From positions 12,163,096-12,227,095 of the forward strand of contig CM034100.1 in the NCBI GenBank assembly GCA_019914945.1: a DNA stretch of 64,000 nucleotides. Reading direction: 5' to 3'. Below, piece by piece: positions 11,765 to 22,340 of this stretch. The position numbers and the translations under genes are program-made. A model generated the notes under the pieces. That model worked only from the letters and a program-made list of their open reading frames with translations. It was not told the origin of the DNA and did not search any database. Source of the stretch: Typha latifolia (Eukaryota > Streptophyta > Magnoliopsida > Poales > Typhaceae). Each line of letters opens with the position of its first letter. Position 1 is the first letter of the stretch.

Positions 11765-12650
11765 TGATACAATTCGGACTTCACTGGTGTCATCTCAAGC
11801 ATCACTTTAGGGGTGTCTTTATTTCTTATTTTAATTAACTTTTAAGAAAATAAGTTTTTTTGTAAGTCGTGCTCGATCGTGGGTGGAGTGCGTTCGAACG
11901 TGGTTGTGAACGCCTGCATCACGTCTAGAAATTGTGCGTTCGAACGTTGCGTTCACAAATCTAGAGAAGTGAGAAATAGGTGTGTTCGATCGCGCGTTCA
12001 TACGCCTGCATCGCGTTCGCAAATCCAGAGAATAGCGAACTAGGTGCGTTCGAACGCGGTCGGCGATAATGTACTGTTTAGAGTTAATTTTGAATTGTTT
12101 AGTTAGCCTCTAAAGGATGTGGATGGCAACCATAGAGTCATTATTGAAGAATTGAGTTTTGCCTTGCCTCCTTCGTCTTCTTCGCTCTCGTTCTCTCGAT
12201 CTCCAACGACGCCACTTCTAACCTCCCTCGACCGGCCAATCACCCTATTCCCTTAGGGGTGGCCCTCTCCTCCCCCTTCTTCCAATCTATCCAATATTTG
12301 CCCTAACCCTTCCATCAATCTAACTCTTCCACCACCACTTTTCACCGGTGCCACCCTATTAACGTCAGTCCACCCTCAACCACCATCATCTAGGATCTCG
12401 TGCCTCCATCCACGGATCCTGATTAGATCCCTTGATATTTGTCCACTAATCGGATGATATCTTAAGATCCCCACATCTGATTCGCCTGAAATTAGATTCT
12501 TTGAAAAGTTCCTTTCTAGGGCTACAATATATCAAAATCTCAGGTTGATCCGACGGTGACATATTTCAGGATCTATTTACAAATTTCTGTGCCAAATCTT
12601 AGTCTAGATCTGAAAATCGGAAGAGATCGAAGCTTAGCCTAAAGGGGAGA
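11765..12650 (+). repeat. Gypsy LTR shared between the two internal regions
   Basis: The LTR begins TGATACAATTCGGAC directly after a gypsy C-terminus and G-rich tract. It holds three exact CGTTCGAACG palindromes (11891-11900, 11937-11946, 12047-12056) plus degenerate ones, a TAGCCTCTA..GTGGATGGCA block, and a CT-rich leader. Each of these has a counterpart in the LTR at 15438. The 3' edge is uncertain; a sequence like TCGTATCAGAAT near 12651 resembles a decayed Met-tRNA primer-binding site. Length is about 0.9 kb. Confidence 0.65.
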
Positions 12651-15437
12651 TCGTATCAGAATTCTGAGGGTTCAACAACAGTGGCTGTGAGTACTAGACT
12701 GTGACCACCTTTGAGACCTTTCGATGTTAGAGGTGGCACAAGACCCCCTCGTTCGAACTCTCACACCTGCCCAGGTGGAGGAGCAAAGAGCGAAGGGCCT
12801 TTGCTTTTGATGTGATGAGCGTTTCACCCCTAGTCATTGGTGTTCCAAACCGATCGGGATGTGTGATGCTCATCGATGGTCTCAAGAATGATGATGAGGT
12901 TATTGATGATGGAGAGTGTCTAGAGGAGGTCCATGAGGAGGCCATTGAGGTGGGTGCGGAGGAAGATATCTAAGATGAAATATCGATGCAAGCATATTCA
13001 GGTACTTCCGCGCCGAGGACGTTACGAGTAGATGGACTCATTAGAAAGCATTGTGTGCACATCCTCATTGATTTGAGGAGTACACACAACTTTCTAGATG
13101 AGAGGTTAGTGAGGAGATTGGATTTGAATGCTGAACCGACCAAGGGATTTGATATTGCTATTGGAGACGGCACGAAGCTTAAGGCGGAGAGCTTGTGTCA
13201 CCGGGTCGGTATACAGGTGCAAGGACACGACATCATTGTGGACTTGTATCCATTGGCGCTGCGAGGAGCGAACATTGTCCTTAGTACTCAGTGGTTATAG
13301 AGTTTGGGACCCGTCACATTTGATTTTCGAAGCATTTGGTTGAAATTTAAACAAGAAAACAAAGATGTGCAGGTTGATGGTATTCGGTCTTCGCCGATTC
13401 CTGCGATGTAGCCTATGGTGGGGCTGTCTTGTGCATATGATTTGGCCTATTTGCTTCAATTAGGACCAGCAGAAGATGAGCCTCAAATGAGTTTAGGTAC
13501 TACCATTGAATTATCTAATTTATTAGTTAACTTTTCTGGACTGTTTAAGGAGCCACAGTAGTTGCCACCGAGGCGAACGACGGATCATCGCGTAGAGTTG
13601 TACCCAGAGCTTCACCGGTAAATGTGAGGCCATATCGGTATCCACATGTGCAAAAGGAAGTTATTTCTAAGATGGTAGTTGAGATATTGGAGCAAAGCCT
13701 CATTTAACCAAGTCATAGCTCATACTCATCCCCCGTGCTATTGGTGCAAAAAAAGGACGGGACATAGCATTTTTGTGTCGACTATCGGGCACTAAACGCT
13801 ATTACCATCAAGGACCGGTATCCCATTCTAGTTATCGAGGAGTTCTTGGATGAGCTTGCAGGGGCTACTATATTTAGTAAGCTTGATTTGAGAGCTGGGT
13901 ATCATCAAACTAGAGTTCACCCAGCGGATGTGCACAAAATTGCATTTTGGACTCCAGACGGGCATTACGAGTTCCGAGTGATGCCTTTGGGTCTCACCAA
14001 TGCTCCAGCTACCTTTCAAGGCCTCATGAATGATATATTTAGGCCTCAATTGCGAAAGTATGTCTAAGTATTTTTTAATGATATTTTGCTGTATAGTAGG
14101 ATTGAATTGGAGCATTTGCGGTATTTGGAGGATGTGCTGAATTTGTTGAAGCAAAACCAATTGAAGATCAAGAAGTTCAAGTGCCCATGGAGAGTACCAC
14201 AAGTGGAGTATTTAGGCTACATCAATTTAACGGATGGTGTAGCGGCGGATCCTCAAAAGGTTGCATGCATGACCGCTTGGCCTATTCCTACTACTACCAC
14301 TAGATTAAGAGGATTTTTGGGGCTGACCGAATATTATCGCCGCTTCATCGCTGGATTACTTCAACCTTTACCTATACCAGACCGTGTTTGGGAAGACATT
14401 TCTATAGATTTCATAGAGAGTCTTCCGCTGGTACGTGATTATTCCGTTATCTTTGTGGTGGTTGACAGATTGAGCAAGTATGCGCACTTTTTGGCATTGC
14501 CACAACCGTTTTCAGCCAAGTCGATGGCTGAAATTTTTGTGAGAGATGTTGCTCAGTTACATGGCATTGATAATGATCGTGTATTTATGAGTGACTTTTG
14601 GATAAAGTTTTTCAAATTGTAAGGGACTCAATTGAACTTCAGTTTGACCTACCATCCACAGACGGATGGCCAAATCGAGGTGGTCAATCAAGGCATTGAG
14701 CAATACTTGAGGTGCTTTGTTGGGGAGATGCCAAACGATAGTTGGAGTAATTACCGTAGGCAGAGTGGTCTTATAACAATGCCTACCATAGCAGCATTGG
14801 CATGACTCCATTTGAGGTGGTGTATGGACGCATGGCTCCGACATTACGTGCTTATGATCCAGTCGCATATGCAAATCGGACGAAGATGAACTTAGCCTTG
14901 ATAGATAGAGATGCCATATTGGGGAGGTTATGTGCTCATCTTAAACTTGCTCAAAACTGCATGAAGCAAGTTTATGCTCGTAGCCATAGGGAGCAGGAGT
15001 TCGACATCGGCAGTTGGGTGTTTGTGAGGGTACAGCCATATCGATAAGTGACCTTACGTCCAATGCATAACCAAAAGTTAGCTCATCACTACTTTGGTCT
15101 GTTTTAGGTGTTAGAGCATATTGGTCCAGTTGCATATCATTTAGAGCTGCTGGAGGGGTCAAGAGTGCATCCTATCTTCCATGTTTCATTGCCGAGGGAG
15201 CGGATTAGAGATAATGAGGTTATTGGATCAGTTCTACTAGAGCTATTGGAGGAGATAGAGATCGTAGAGCCAGTTCGTGTACTTGTTAGGCACCAACAAT
15301 GACATGGTACTAGATTGGAGATAGAGATTTTAGTTGAGTGGCTTAGTAACCATCCGATGAGGGGACATGGGAGTTGGAGATTGACATTTTGGAGAGTTTC
15401 CCTGACTTTTCACTTTGAGAGTAAGGTGGGAGAAGCA
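12651..15437 (+). pseudogene. Gypsy pol remnant 2: gag knuckle, protease, RT fused to integrase, chromodomain
   Basis: Reading along the plus strand: a gag zinc knuckle (ERRAKGLCF then CDERFTPSHWC, 12770-12860); retropepsin (12986-13300) with ILIDLRSTHNFL where the family has DSGSTHNF; a frame-broken RT N-terminus; the RT core (13846-14067: [25 protein letters not shown]); then a stop and FFNDILLYS (family VYLDDILVYS). Frame 14086-14622 runs from the RT end (LRGFLGLTEYYRRFI) straight into integrase (DRVWEDISIDFI, VVVDRLSKYAHF, DVAQLHGI). RNase H and the HHCC zinc domain are deleted. Integrase continues (YHPQTDGQ, MTPFEVVYGR), then the SH3-like region (HVSLPRERIRDN) and a chromodomain-like tail (ILVEWLSNHP). 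Most of gag is missing. Non-functional. Confidence 0.82.
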
Positions 15438-16207
15438 TGATGAGCTAATACGTTTAGTTAGGATCTTTTCTTACTACATTAGTTGTTTATTTTTATTAAA
15501 ATAAAATTCCTATAAGTCGCGTTCGAACGCAGGTGGGGTCGCATTCGAACACCCTTGCGAACGCCTGCATCAGGTTCGCAAATATAGAGAACGTCTTTTG
15601 TGCATTTGAATGCGGTCAGGTGTATTCGAACGCGATCGGCGGGAATCTTCTAGAATTAGGGTTATTTTTTATTTTAGGACTTCTTGACTAGCCTCTATAT
15701 ATATGTGGATGGCAGCCAAATTCAGAATGCTATTGGAATATTGATTTCTTGCCTCTCTATTATCTATCTATCCTAATCTCCATCCTCCCTCTTCACCATC
15801 CTTCCACCTCTACCGTTGGCAAGGTTTCTCCTAACTTCTAATATTCCTCATCTGTCGGGTCATCCCTCTTCTTTGGGATCTCGACCACTTTGTTCTTTTC
15901 GTTTATAGCCCTTAATCATATCCACCATCCACATCCATCTCCATACCCATCCATAACCCTAACATCCACTCCACCCGTTACCACCACCATCACCCATGTT
16001 ATTCTGTGTTTTCATCCTAGTTTCAGTTCGAATCTACGAAGGGCATAAATATGAAAGTTGTAGATAAGGAAGTTACGAATCGAATTCACTTAGTTTTATA
16101 ATTTTCTAACTACTGGAGAATATTTGATAAATATTTTCTCACGGTTGCATGGATTATTTTCTGTAATAAATTCAGATCTTAAGGGAATTATTCCGTAGCC
16201 GATCTTT
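15438..16207 (+). repeat. Second gypsy LTR of the array
   Basis: It begins TGATGAGCTAATACG after the element's C-terminal LESKV-type phrase and a GGTGGGAGAAGCA purine stretch. It contains one exact CGTTCGAACG (15520-15529) and variants at about 15541 and 15622. A CTAGCCTCTATATATATGTGGATGGCA block and a CT-rich leader parallel the LTR at 11765. The two LTRs are clearly related but well diverged. The 3' end is placed just before the first primer-binding-site copy. Confidence 0.65.
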
Positions 16208-16270
16208 TGGTACAAGAGCCTATCAAATTGGTATTAGAGCCTAACAATATGGTATTAGAGCCTATCAGAT
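16208..16270 (+). repeat. Three tandem primer-binding-site copies, 21 bp period
   Basis: TGGTACAAGAGCCTATC begins at 16208, TGGTATTAGAGCCTAAC at 16229 and TGGTATTAGAGCCTATC at 16250, an exact 21 bp spacing. Each resembles TGGTATCAGAGCC, the complement of the initiator-Met-tRNA 3' end used as primer by many plant retrotransposons. One copy is the norm directly after a 5' LTR. After the third copy the sequence changes to copia integrase-region sequence in the opposite orientation. Confidence 0.8.
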
Positions 16271-16289
16271 GGTTCAATTTAACTCTCAT

Positions 16290-17262
16290 TGATTATTCAA
16301 AAACTCATTCATCACTTTTTTTCTCTTCCACTCTATCATCGTTAATGCTCATAGTAGTTTTAGTATCTTCTTTCTCCTTGTCTTCATCTGATATACCTAT
16401 AGGAACAAAGATATAAGAGATTTTAAAATTTTCATCAATATTGTTATTCACTACAATATTTGCAGATTCCATAATAGTAGATGTATCAGATTAAAACATT
16501 CTATATGCTCTATTATTTTCAAAATTCCCTAAAAAGATGCCATTGCAGCACTTGGAATCAAATTTAATCATGTGTTCACGATCATGCAAAATATAACATT
16601 TACTTTTAAACACTCAAAAATATTTGACATTTGGTTTCTTACATTTCCACAATTTATTTTTTTAGTACCTAGTCTAAAATAGACATAATTGGTCACATGA
16701 ATAACAATATAGACATAATTTACTGCTTTCACCCAAAAACTTTTAGGAGATTTTTTTGCATGATGCATCATTATCGTCATTTCCTGCATAACTCTATTCT
16801 TTGTCTCCACAATGTCATTTTGCTATGGAGTTATGGGTATAAAAAATTCATGCTTAATATCAAGAGTCACAAAACAACATAGTATATTTATTTTCAAACT
16901 CTCTACATCGAATCCTAACAACAGTATTAAATTTTTTTATTTTACAATCTCAAGGATAAAGATTTGGAAACCCCAAAAGTACTAGATTTTTATCTTGAAA
17001 CTTATTAAAATCTAGAGAAGTCAACAAGCATCAAAGTATGTACTGTTTTCTAGCTAGACTTTCAGTTTTAGCATATCTCATAAGATTTATATGAACTAAC
17101 TAAAGCACATGATGAGTAGTAGCAGCATTGACATTTTTGTGTGATATTCTTATATGTTTTCTCAATTTGACATGGACCACACACATTCTTTAGTTTCTCC
17201 TTGATCTTAGGCATATAGAGCACCTCATGTTTTGACAGATTGTATAATTTTTTATGATTCAC
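16290..17262 (-). pseudogene. Copia GAG-pre-integrase and integrase remnant
   Basis: The minus-strand frame at 17262-17068 shows a GAG-pre-integrase-like block (LYNLSKHEVLYMPKIK and CGPCQIEK). Frame 16810-16568 shows the end of the integrase core: KNRVMQEMTIMMHHAK, SFWVKAVNYVYIV, RLGTKK. It then runs, through stops, into an FDSKCCNGIFLGN-like block and NRAYRMF, which match the GYxxxSKAYRVF region of copia integrases. The gene order pre-integrase then integrase then RT is the Ty1/copia order. Multiple stops and an end at the gypsy junction near 16273 make it inactive. Confidence 0.75.
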
Positions 17263-17534
17263 ATGTCCAAGCCATTGGTGCTATAGATATATAATTTTTG
17301 AAGTAGCATTTTATATTTTAATTCATTTTTAGTGCCAACGATGTAGCAATTCTTAGAAGTCATAAATCTACAACATATAATATTACCTTTATAATTTAGG
17401 ATAAGACAATCATTTTTGAAAAAATTTATCTCAAAGTTTTCATCACATTATTGACTGGTACTCAAGAGATTTACTTTCAAATCTTCAACATAAGAAACAT
17501 TTTCCAGAATAGGCACACCGAGAAAACTTACAAT

Positions 17535-18450
17535 TCATTTTTCAATTACCTTGATTGAATTTTTATCACCAAAGGTTACAATTTCCCCTTCATAATCTTT
17601 GAGTTTAGAAAACATGGACTTGTCACTTGACATATGTCTTAAATAATCACTATCTAAATACCATATATTTGAATTCAGGGCTTTTAAAGTAGTATGTACA
17701 ACATAGCATTTAAGATCACTTTTTTTAACCAAGATAGATTTAGTTTTTACACCATCAATGAATGCATTCCTAGTTTTTGCAAAACTCTAAAATGAGGTCT
17801 AATACGTCTTAGAATGCCACAGTGGTAATCTTCTTCTTCTTACCTTATTTTGAGGGCTGTGATTAGAATTTACTTTTTTACCCTTTGAACACACACCATG
17901 ATGTTAGTTTGGATTTGACTTAGAAAAGTTCATCCATGTTTCCTTTGGTCCTTCAAACATTGACTTCACGTTCTCTCCATTTTGAAAACCAGTAGGCACA
18001 AAAATAATATTCTTATTACTTGTATTACCGGTATAATGAGGTCCATACATAATATCCTTACCGGAGATTTGAGCCTTAATTATCTTTGAGAAATGTCACT
18101 TCCTTTAACAAGTGCTCTTGTTCAATCTCCACAATCTTTGACTTCTCCTTAAGTTCTTCAAGTTGTTGCATAAGACTTTTGATGCAATTAAGCTCTTTAT
18201 TGTACTTGTCCTTGTATTGAGTTCTTTCAATTTCAACCGTCTTGATCTTTGTAAGAAGTCTTACATTGTTCTTCTTCAATTTTGAAGGACTATTAGGTAT
18301 AGTTTATTATTCGTTTTTATATCTTCGAGTCTTTTTTATCTTGGGGTGGTAACAATTCATATTCATCTGTACTTTCAGAATCAAAAGATGGGCATTCCTA
18401 TCCACTATGACCAAAATTAGAATATTCATAAAATCATATTTTTACCCTCT
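17535..18450 (-). pseudogene. Copia gag C-terminus and protease remnant
   Basis: Frame 17732-17535 gives the protease: NSNIWYLDSDYLRHMS, where the family has WYLDSGCSRHMTG, then SKLKDYEGEIVTFGDK. The catalytic DSG reads DSD, so the glycine is lost. Upstream, 18279-18076 encodes a Lys/Glu-rich coiled-coil segment (QLEELKEKSKIVEIEQEHLL), common at the gag end of Sireviruses. Near 18450-18370 a decayed CCHC-like knuckle reads NFGHSG then ECPSFDSEST. Stops separate the pieces. Confidence 0.72.
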
Positions 18451-19372
18451 TAATTCTTAGTTTTCTATTTTGAAGAATTATTTCCCAACCTAGAATTTGA
18501 ACTCATATAATTTTTCTATTTTTTTTTAAGTTTTTATTCTTCTTAAACTTCTCATTAATAAACTTGTTAGGCTTCTTGAAAAATTTGGTGAACTTTTTCA
18601 CAAACATAGTCATAGTCTCATAATCTATTTCGCTTTCTCATCAAACCCATTTAGGTCATCTCTAATAGCAGCTAAAGCTATCTAAAGCCATACATTTAGA
18701 CTTCTCAAGTTTAGAGAGAGTGGATTAAATAGTTTGTAGATTCCCTACAAATTACTCAACCTTTATAGTATCAATAATTTTACTTTATTCTGTAGCAGTG
18801 ACTTTGACTTGAAACCTTGCAAGTAGAGACCTAAAGATTTTGTGCACTATTCTATATTTTGGAATCCTCTCTCGTATGTTGAAACTAGTGTTCACTATGT
18901 CATTGAGTTTGCATAAAGCTTATCAAATGTTTCATTCTCTTCCATACGAAGAGTCTTAAAATTGGTAGTCAACCTTTATAGCTTCGAGAGCTTAACATTA
19001 GTAGTATCCTCATGTGTGATTTCTATGATAGCTCAAGAATCTCTAGTAAATTCAAATGTAGATATTCATCAGAATTTATCTAATGAAACACAACTAAAAA
19101 TAGCATTTATAACTTTGCTATTTAGCCAGCTTTCTAATAGTCTAATTTCTCCAAATACTCAACAGTTTTTCAAAAAACTCGTTGTCTATTAAGTGCATAG
19201 GTGCACTCCAACTATTAACTATAATAAGACAAACACGTTCATCTATTAACTTCATGAAATCTCTCATCTTAGCTTTCCACTAACCATAATTCGCTCAATC
19301 AAGAATTGTAGGTCTAATCAAGGATTGTCCATCTCTTTGAAAACACATACCTAACAGATCTTTCTCTAACTT
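18451..19372 (-). pseudogene. Copia gag N-terminal remnant
   Basis: This stretch lies between the primer-binding site and the gag knuckle on the minus strand. Short frames such as FKKPNKFINEKFKKNK and EIDYETMTMFVKKF are Lys-rich and gag-like, but no frame stays open. The call comes mainly from position in the element. Confidence 0.5.
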
Positions 19373-19396
19373 AAGAGAGCTTGTTCTGATGGCAAA
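19373..19396 (-). other. Decayed primer-binding site of the copia element
   Basis: The minus strand reads TTTGCCATCAGAACAAGCTC directly after the LTR end. This resembles the Sirevirus form GGTATCAGAGCAAG, complementary to initiator Met-tRNA, with several substitutions. Confidence 0.5.
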
Positions 19397-21401
19397 TGAG
19401 AAAATATAGATACGTGTATATTTAAGGTTTAATGACACTTTGCCCCCCTATACTTTGAGTCATGTATCACTTTGCCCCATGTGCTATAAAAGTATACAAA
19501 TAATCCGTTAGATTTTTGAAATGCTACAACTAAACACATTTGTTAGCCTATAGTGAGCTATAACTCATACGCCAAGCATGTTTATACTATATTATTTTTA
19601 GATAGACTAAATTACCCTCATGAAGGCTAAAAGAATAATTTTTGAGCAATTTTGCCCTTATCTCCTTTCTTATGCTTCCCCTCTTTTTTCCCATATCATT
19701 TTCTCCCCAAGAATTTTTCAGTTAAATCTGCACCTCTAAGTTTATCTCTTTGTTATATACAAAAAGATAATACTTCATCAAATTAGGCTTCCTACAACCC
19801 AAGGAGCAAAACAAAAATATGCAAACATGATATCTACCATCTATAAATGACTCTCAAAGTTACCATTACATGTTATAGAAGCTAGATAAGCAATAAGAAA
19901 GGAAGTTGCTACTGTGAAGTAATTCCAAGCCATCTCTTTCTCAAACATTTTCAGTTAGATCTTCATAAGAAATAATAGAATAAAGGAATTGAGAATGAGA
20001 TTATCCCATTTCTAATCAGAGCAAAGACTCCTCTATTTCCTTGTCAACATGAGAACAACACCTAGCCTATATGCCACAAACTTTAGTTCACCTCTTATAC
20101 TTTGCCGAAACTGATGAATGCAAATGGATTCTTCGATGCTTGAGTAACTTGGCATCTTTGGGAGAGAAGAGTTCAAGAGAAATTCTATATGGGGATGGGA
20201 GTGGCGGATTAAAGAGGAAGAAGAGGGGAAGAAGAAAGAAGAAGAGAAGATGTGATGAGAAGGGAAGAAGAGAAGAAGATGGGATGAGAAAGGAAGAAGA
20301 TAGGTTTCTCTCATTCTCTCTTCTCTCAACTAACGATGTGGGTTAGTGGTAGGTAAGGGTAGATAGGTAAATTTATATTTTCAGCTAATAAATCCTAAAA
20401 ATTTCCTCCAACTACAAAGGGATAGAAACGTAATTTTAGAACTTCTGTTAACGACGTCTAAGGGGTTGCAACATTTTAAAATTCTAAAAGAGTATTTTTA
20501 TGCTTTTATAGTATAAGCGGGCAAAATATAATTAAGCCTATATTTAAACCCTAGGTATGATTCCTAACCATTTGCTTAAGTAAATAAAATATGGATAAAT
20601 AATCAATAAATCAAGCAAAGATGAACACTAAGATTTTTACGTGAAAAAACTCACAAACAGATAAAAAAAAATCACATATTCAAATTCAGATCAAACAAAT
20701 CACTAATAAATCGTAACGGTTTACAAGCCTAACTTATAGATAATCCATCAATCCCCATGACTTTATCTGACACAATCTTGATTGCTAGACCCCACGATTC
20801 AATGATTCTCATGATTGATTTTCAATCTCGGTAACCCTCAAGATTGATCTTTTGTCTTAGTAACTCTTAAAGCGAATACTTTCATGTGTAGAAGATGTTC
20901 AAAAGTTCTATCAGTGAAAAATATTGTTTCTTAAAGAAAGCTTCTTCTTAAACTAATAATTGACGACCTCTAGGGTTAAAGGATCCTAACCCTTATATAC
21001 CTTATGAAGATAAGACCAAATCCTTGTCAAATCAAGTCTCACGGATTCCTAGATTTTTTTTAAAATTCTCGACCCCATTCGAATGACCTAACTTGAGTCT
21101 TTATCTTTGAACAACTTTGAACGATAGTTAGGATGCATTCAAACGGCCAAAACTATGTCTATGTAAATTCAAACGACTTCGAATCACAGCTAAAGTATAT
21201 TCAAACGACCAAAATTGTGCCTCTTTGACTTTGAACGTCTTCTAGGGCACGTTTGAATGCACTTCGAATGTCACGACTTATTTACTTCAAAGTTTGAAAA
21301 TCTTCAAACCAATCTTACCAACACTTGTATATATATTTATATGTGTGTATAAAAATACTTAGAATATTTTGTACACATTTATCACACTTAAAAACCTAAG
21401 A
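19397..21401 (-). repeat. Copia 5' LTR, split by a MULE-like insertion
   Basis: After removing the 1113 bp insertion and one copy of its 9 bp target duplication the LTR is about 883 bp, close to the 890 bp LTR at 26815-27704. The two share ordered blocks: the GCTTAAGTAAA block near the 3' end, the CCCACGATTCA block, the AACCCTCAAGATTGATCTT block, the AGAATATTTTGTACACA block and the AAAACCTAA end. The middle (21065-21270) carries decayed TTCGAA/TTTGAA palindromic units. No gene. Confidence 0.75.
19426..20538. mobile_element. 1.1 kb Mutator-like element with a perfect 9 bp target duplication
   Basis: TATATTTAA flanks both ends (19417-19425 and 20539-20547), a 9 bp duplication as made by Mutator-like elements. 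Terminal inverted repeats start GGTTTAATGACACTTTGCCC on the left and GGCTTAATTATATTTTGCCC on the reverse complement of the right, and stay similar for about 100 bases. No transposase is present. The interior holds a G+A-rich block (20200-20310) and a minus-strand 98-aa frame (20033-20329) that I do not recognise. It could be a captured gene piece (Pack-MULE) or chance. The termini resemble those of the 369 bp MITE at 9832. Confidence 0.85.
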
Positions 21402-22107
21402 GTAATTAATGTTGCTCTTATATTTAAATGATATTATTTTAGGTGGCATTTGGTTCATGCATAAGATACATTTATTCATGAATTATGATTCTATTAAATA
21501 TATTCTACAACAAAACACTTACATATATATATTTTGATCAGACTTTGTATAAGGTAAGTCATGTAATAAATTATATATAAAATATTATCACAATTAGAGG
21601 GTGTAATAATATTATGCATATTTTCTAAGCAAGATTTCTATTACAATCATACTTATTCATACTTAGTAACTAAATATAAATTCTTGCATAAACTTATTCA
21701 AATAATTATAATGTTTTACAATTAAATAATAAAATATAAATAAATTTATAAATATACTTAATTTATATTTAAGATGTGTATATAAAGTTATTATTAAAAA
21801 ACTTTATGCACTAATCAAACAAAATCTTAATGTACGAGACTCGCACAGGATAGGGAACAAGACGTATGCAGCTTTACATATCAGAGCCACATTCATCCAG
21901 GGGAAGCCATGGCCCCCAATAGCTATAATTATCTTCTCTTTTTTAAACTTAGAGCCTCTATTTATTAGAATTATACTTTATAACTTGAGACGGGCCCTAC
22001 TAGTAATAAGTTGTGGCTCAGTCAGCCTTAGCCTTATTCGTTATCCCCATTTCTGGCATGTTATCAAGTCTTACTATCATACTGAGTGTTGCCATTAATC
22101 CCTTGTA
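21402..22107. other. Intergenic, AT-rich; possible small MITE
   Basis: No gene is seen. The segment 21434-21830 begins GGTGGCATTTGGTTCATGCA. The reverse complement of its end reads AGATTTTGTTTGATTAGTGC, a weak inverted-repeat match of hAT-MITE type. I could not find a convincing target duplication. Confidence 0.3.
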
Positions 22108-22200
22108 AGATTATGCTGGTATTAATTACGGAAGAAAAAGGAATAAAAAGATTATGCTGGTATTAATTACGGAAGAAAAAAGATTAAAAAGATTATGCTG
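22108..22200. repeat. 41 bp tandem repeat, two full copies and a partial third
   Basis: AGATTATGCTGGTATTAATT starts at 22108 and again at 22149, and AGATTATGCTG starts a third unit at 22190. Both full units continue with TACGGAAGAAAAA. Confidence 0.85.
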
Positions 22201-22300
22201 TTAGTTTGATTTTAGTAAATCTACTGCTGCCTACTTATGGGTAACTTTGGTCTGTCCTTTTGAATATTATGAGTTATGACCCACTGGTCAAAGTTCCAGG

Positions 22301-22340
<40 letters not shown>

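Larger units (their letters stand above)
10589..16272 (+). mobile_element. Damaged tandem gypsy (chromovirus) array inserted in the copia element
   Basis: Order on the plus strand: internal region 1 (10589-11764), LTR (11765 to about 12650), internal region 2 (about 12651-15437), LTR (15438 to about 16207), then a triplicated primer-binding site (16208-16270). The outer ends are internal sequence, not LTRs, so this is not a simple insertion. Both internal regions close with the same type of C-terminal phrase followed by a polypurine stretch and a TGAT LTR start. The array separates the copia integrase from the copia reverse transcriptase. Confidence 0.72.
8002..21401 (-). mobile_element. Sirevirus-like Ty1/copia element, nested and 3'-truncated
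   Basis: Minus-strand order is LTR (21401-19397), primer-binding site (about 19396-19373), gag and protease (18450-17535), integrase (17262-16290), reverse transcriptase (10588-10355) and RNase H (about 10350-9150). A non-coding spacer (9130-8002) can be matched to the spacer of the second copia element at 29130-30000. The accessory ORF and 3' LTR are missing because the element stops near 8002. It is interrupted by a gypsy array, a MITE and a MULE-like element. The long post-pol spacer and the palindrome-bearing LTR fit the Sirevirus genus. All coding parts are broken. Confidence 0.75.

Noticed and set aside
20033..20346. Minus 98-aa and plus 91-aa frames inside the MULE-like element as genes
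   Set aside because: The G+A-rich block makes both strands open, and I recognise no domain; mentioned only as a possible captured fragment.
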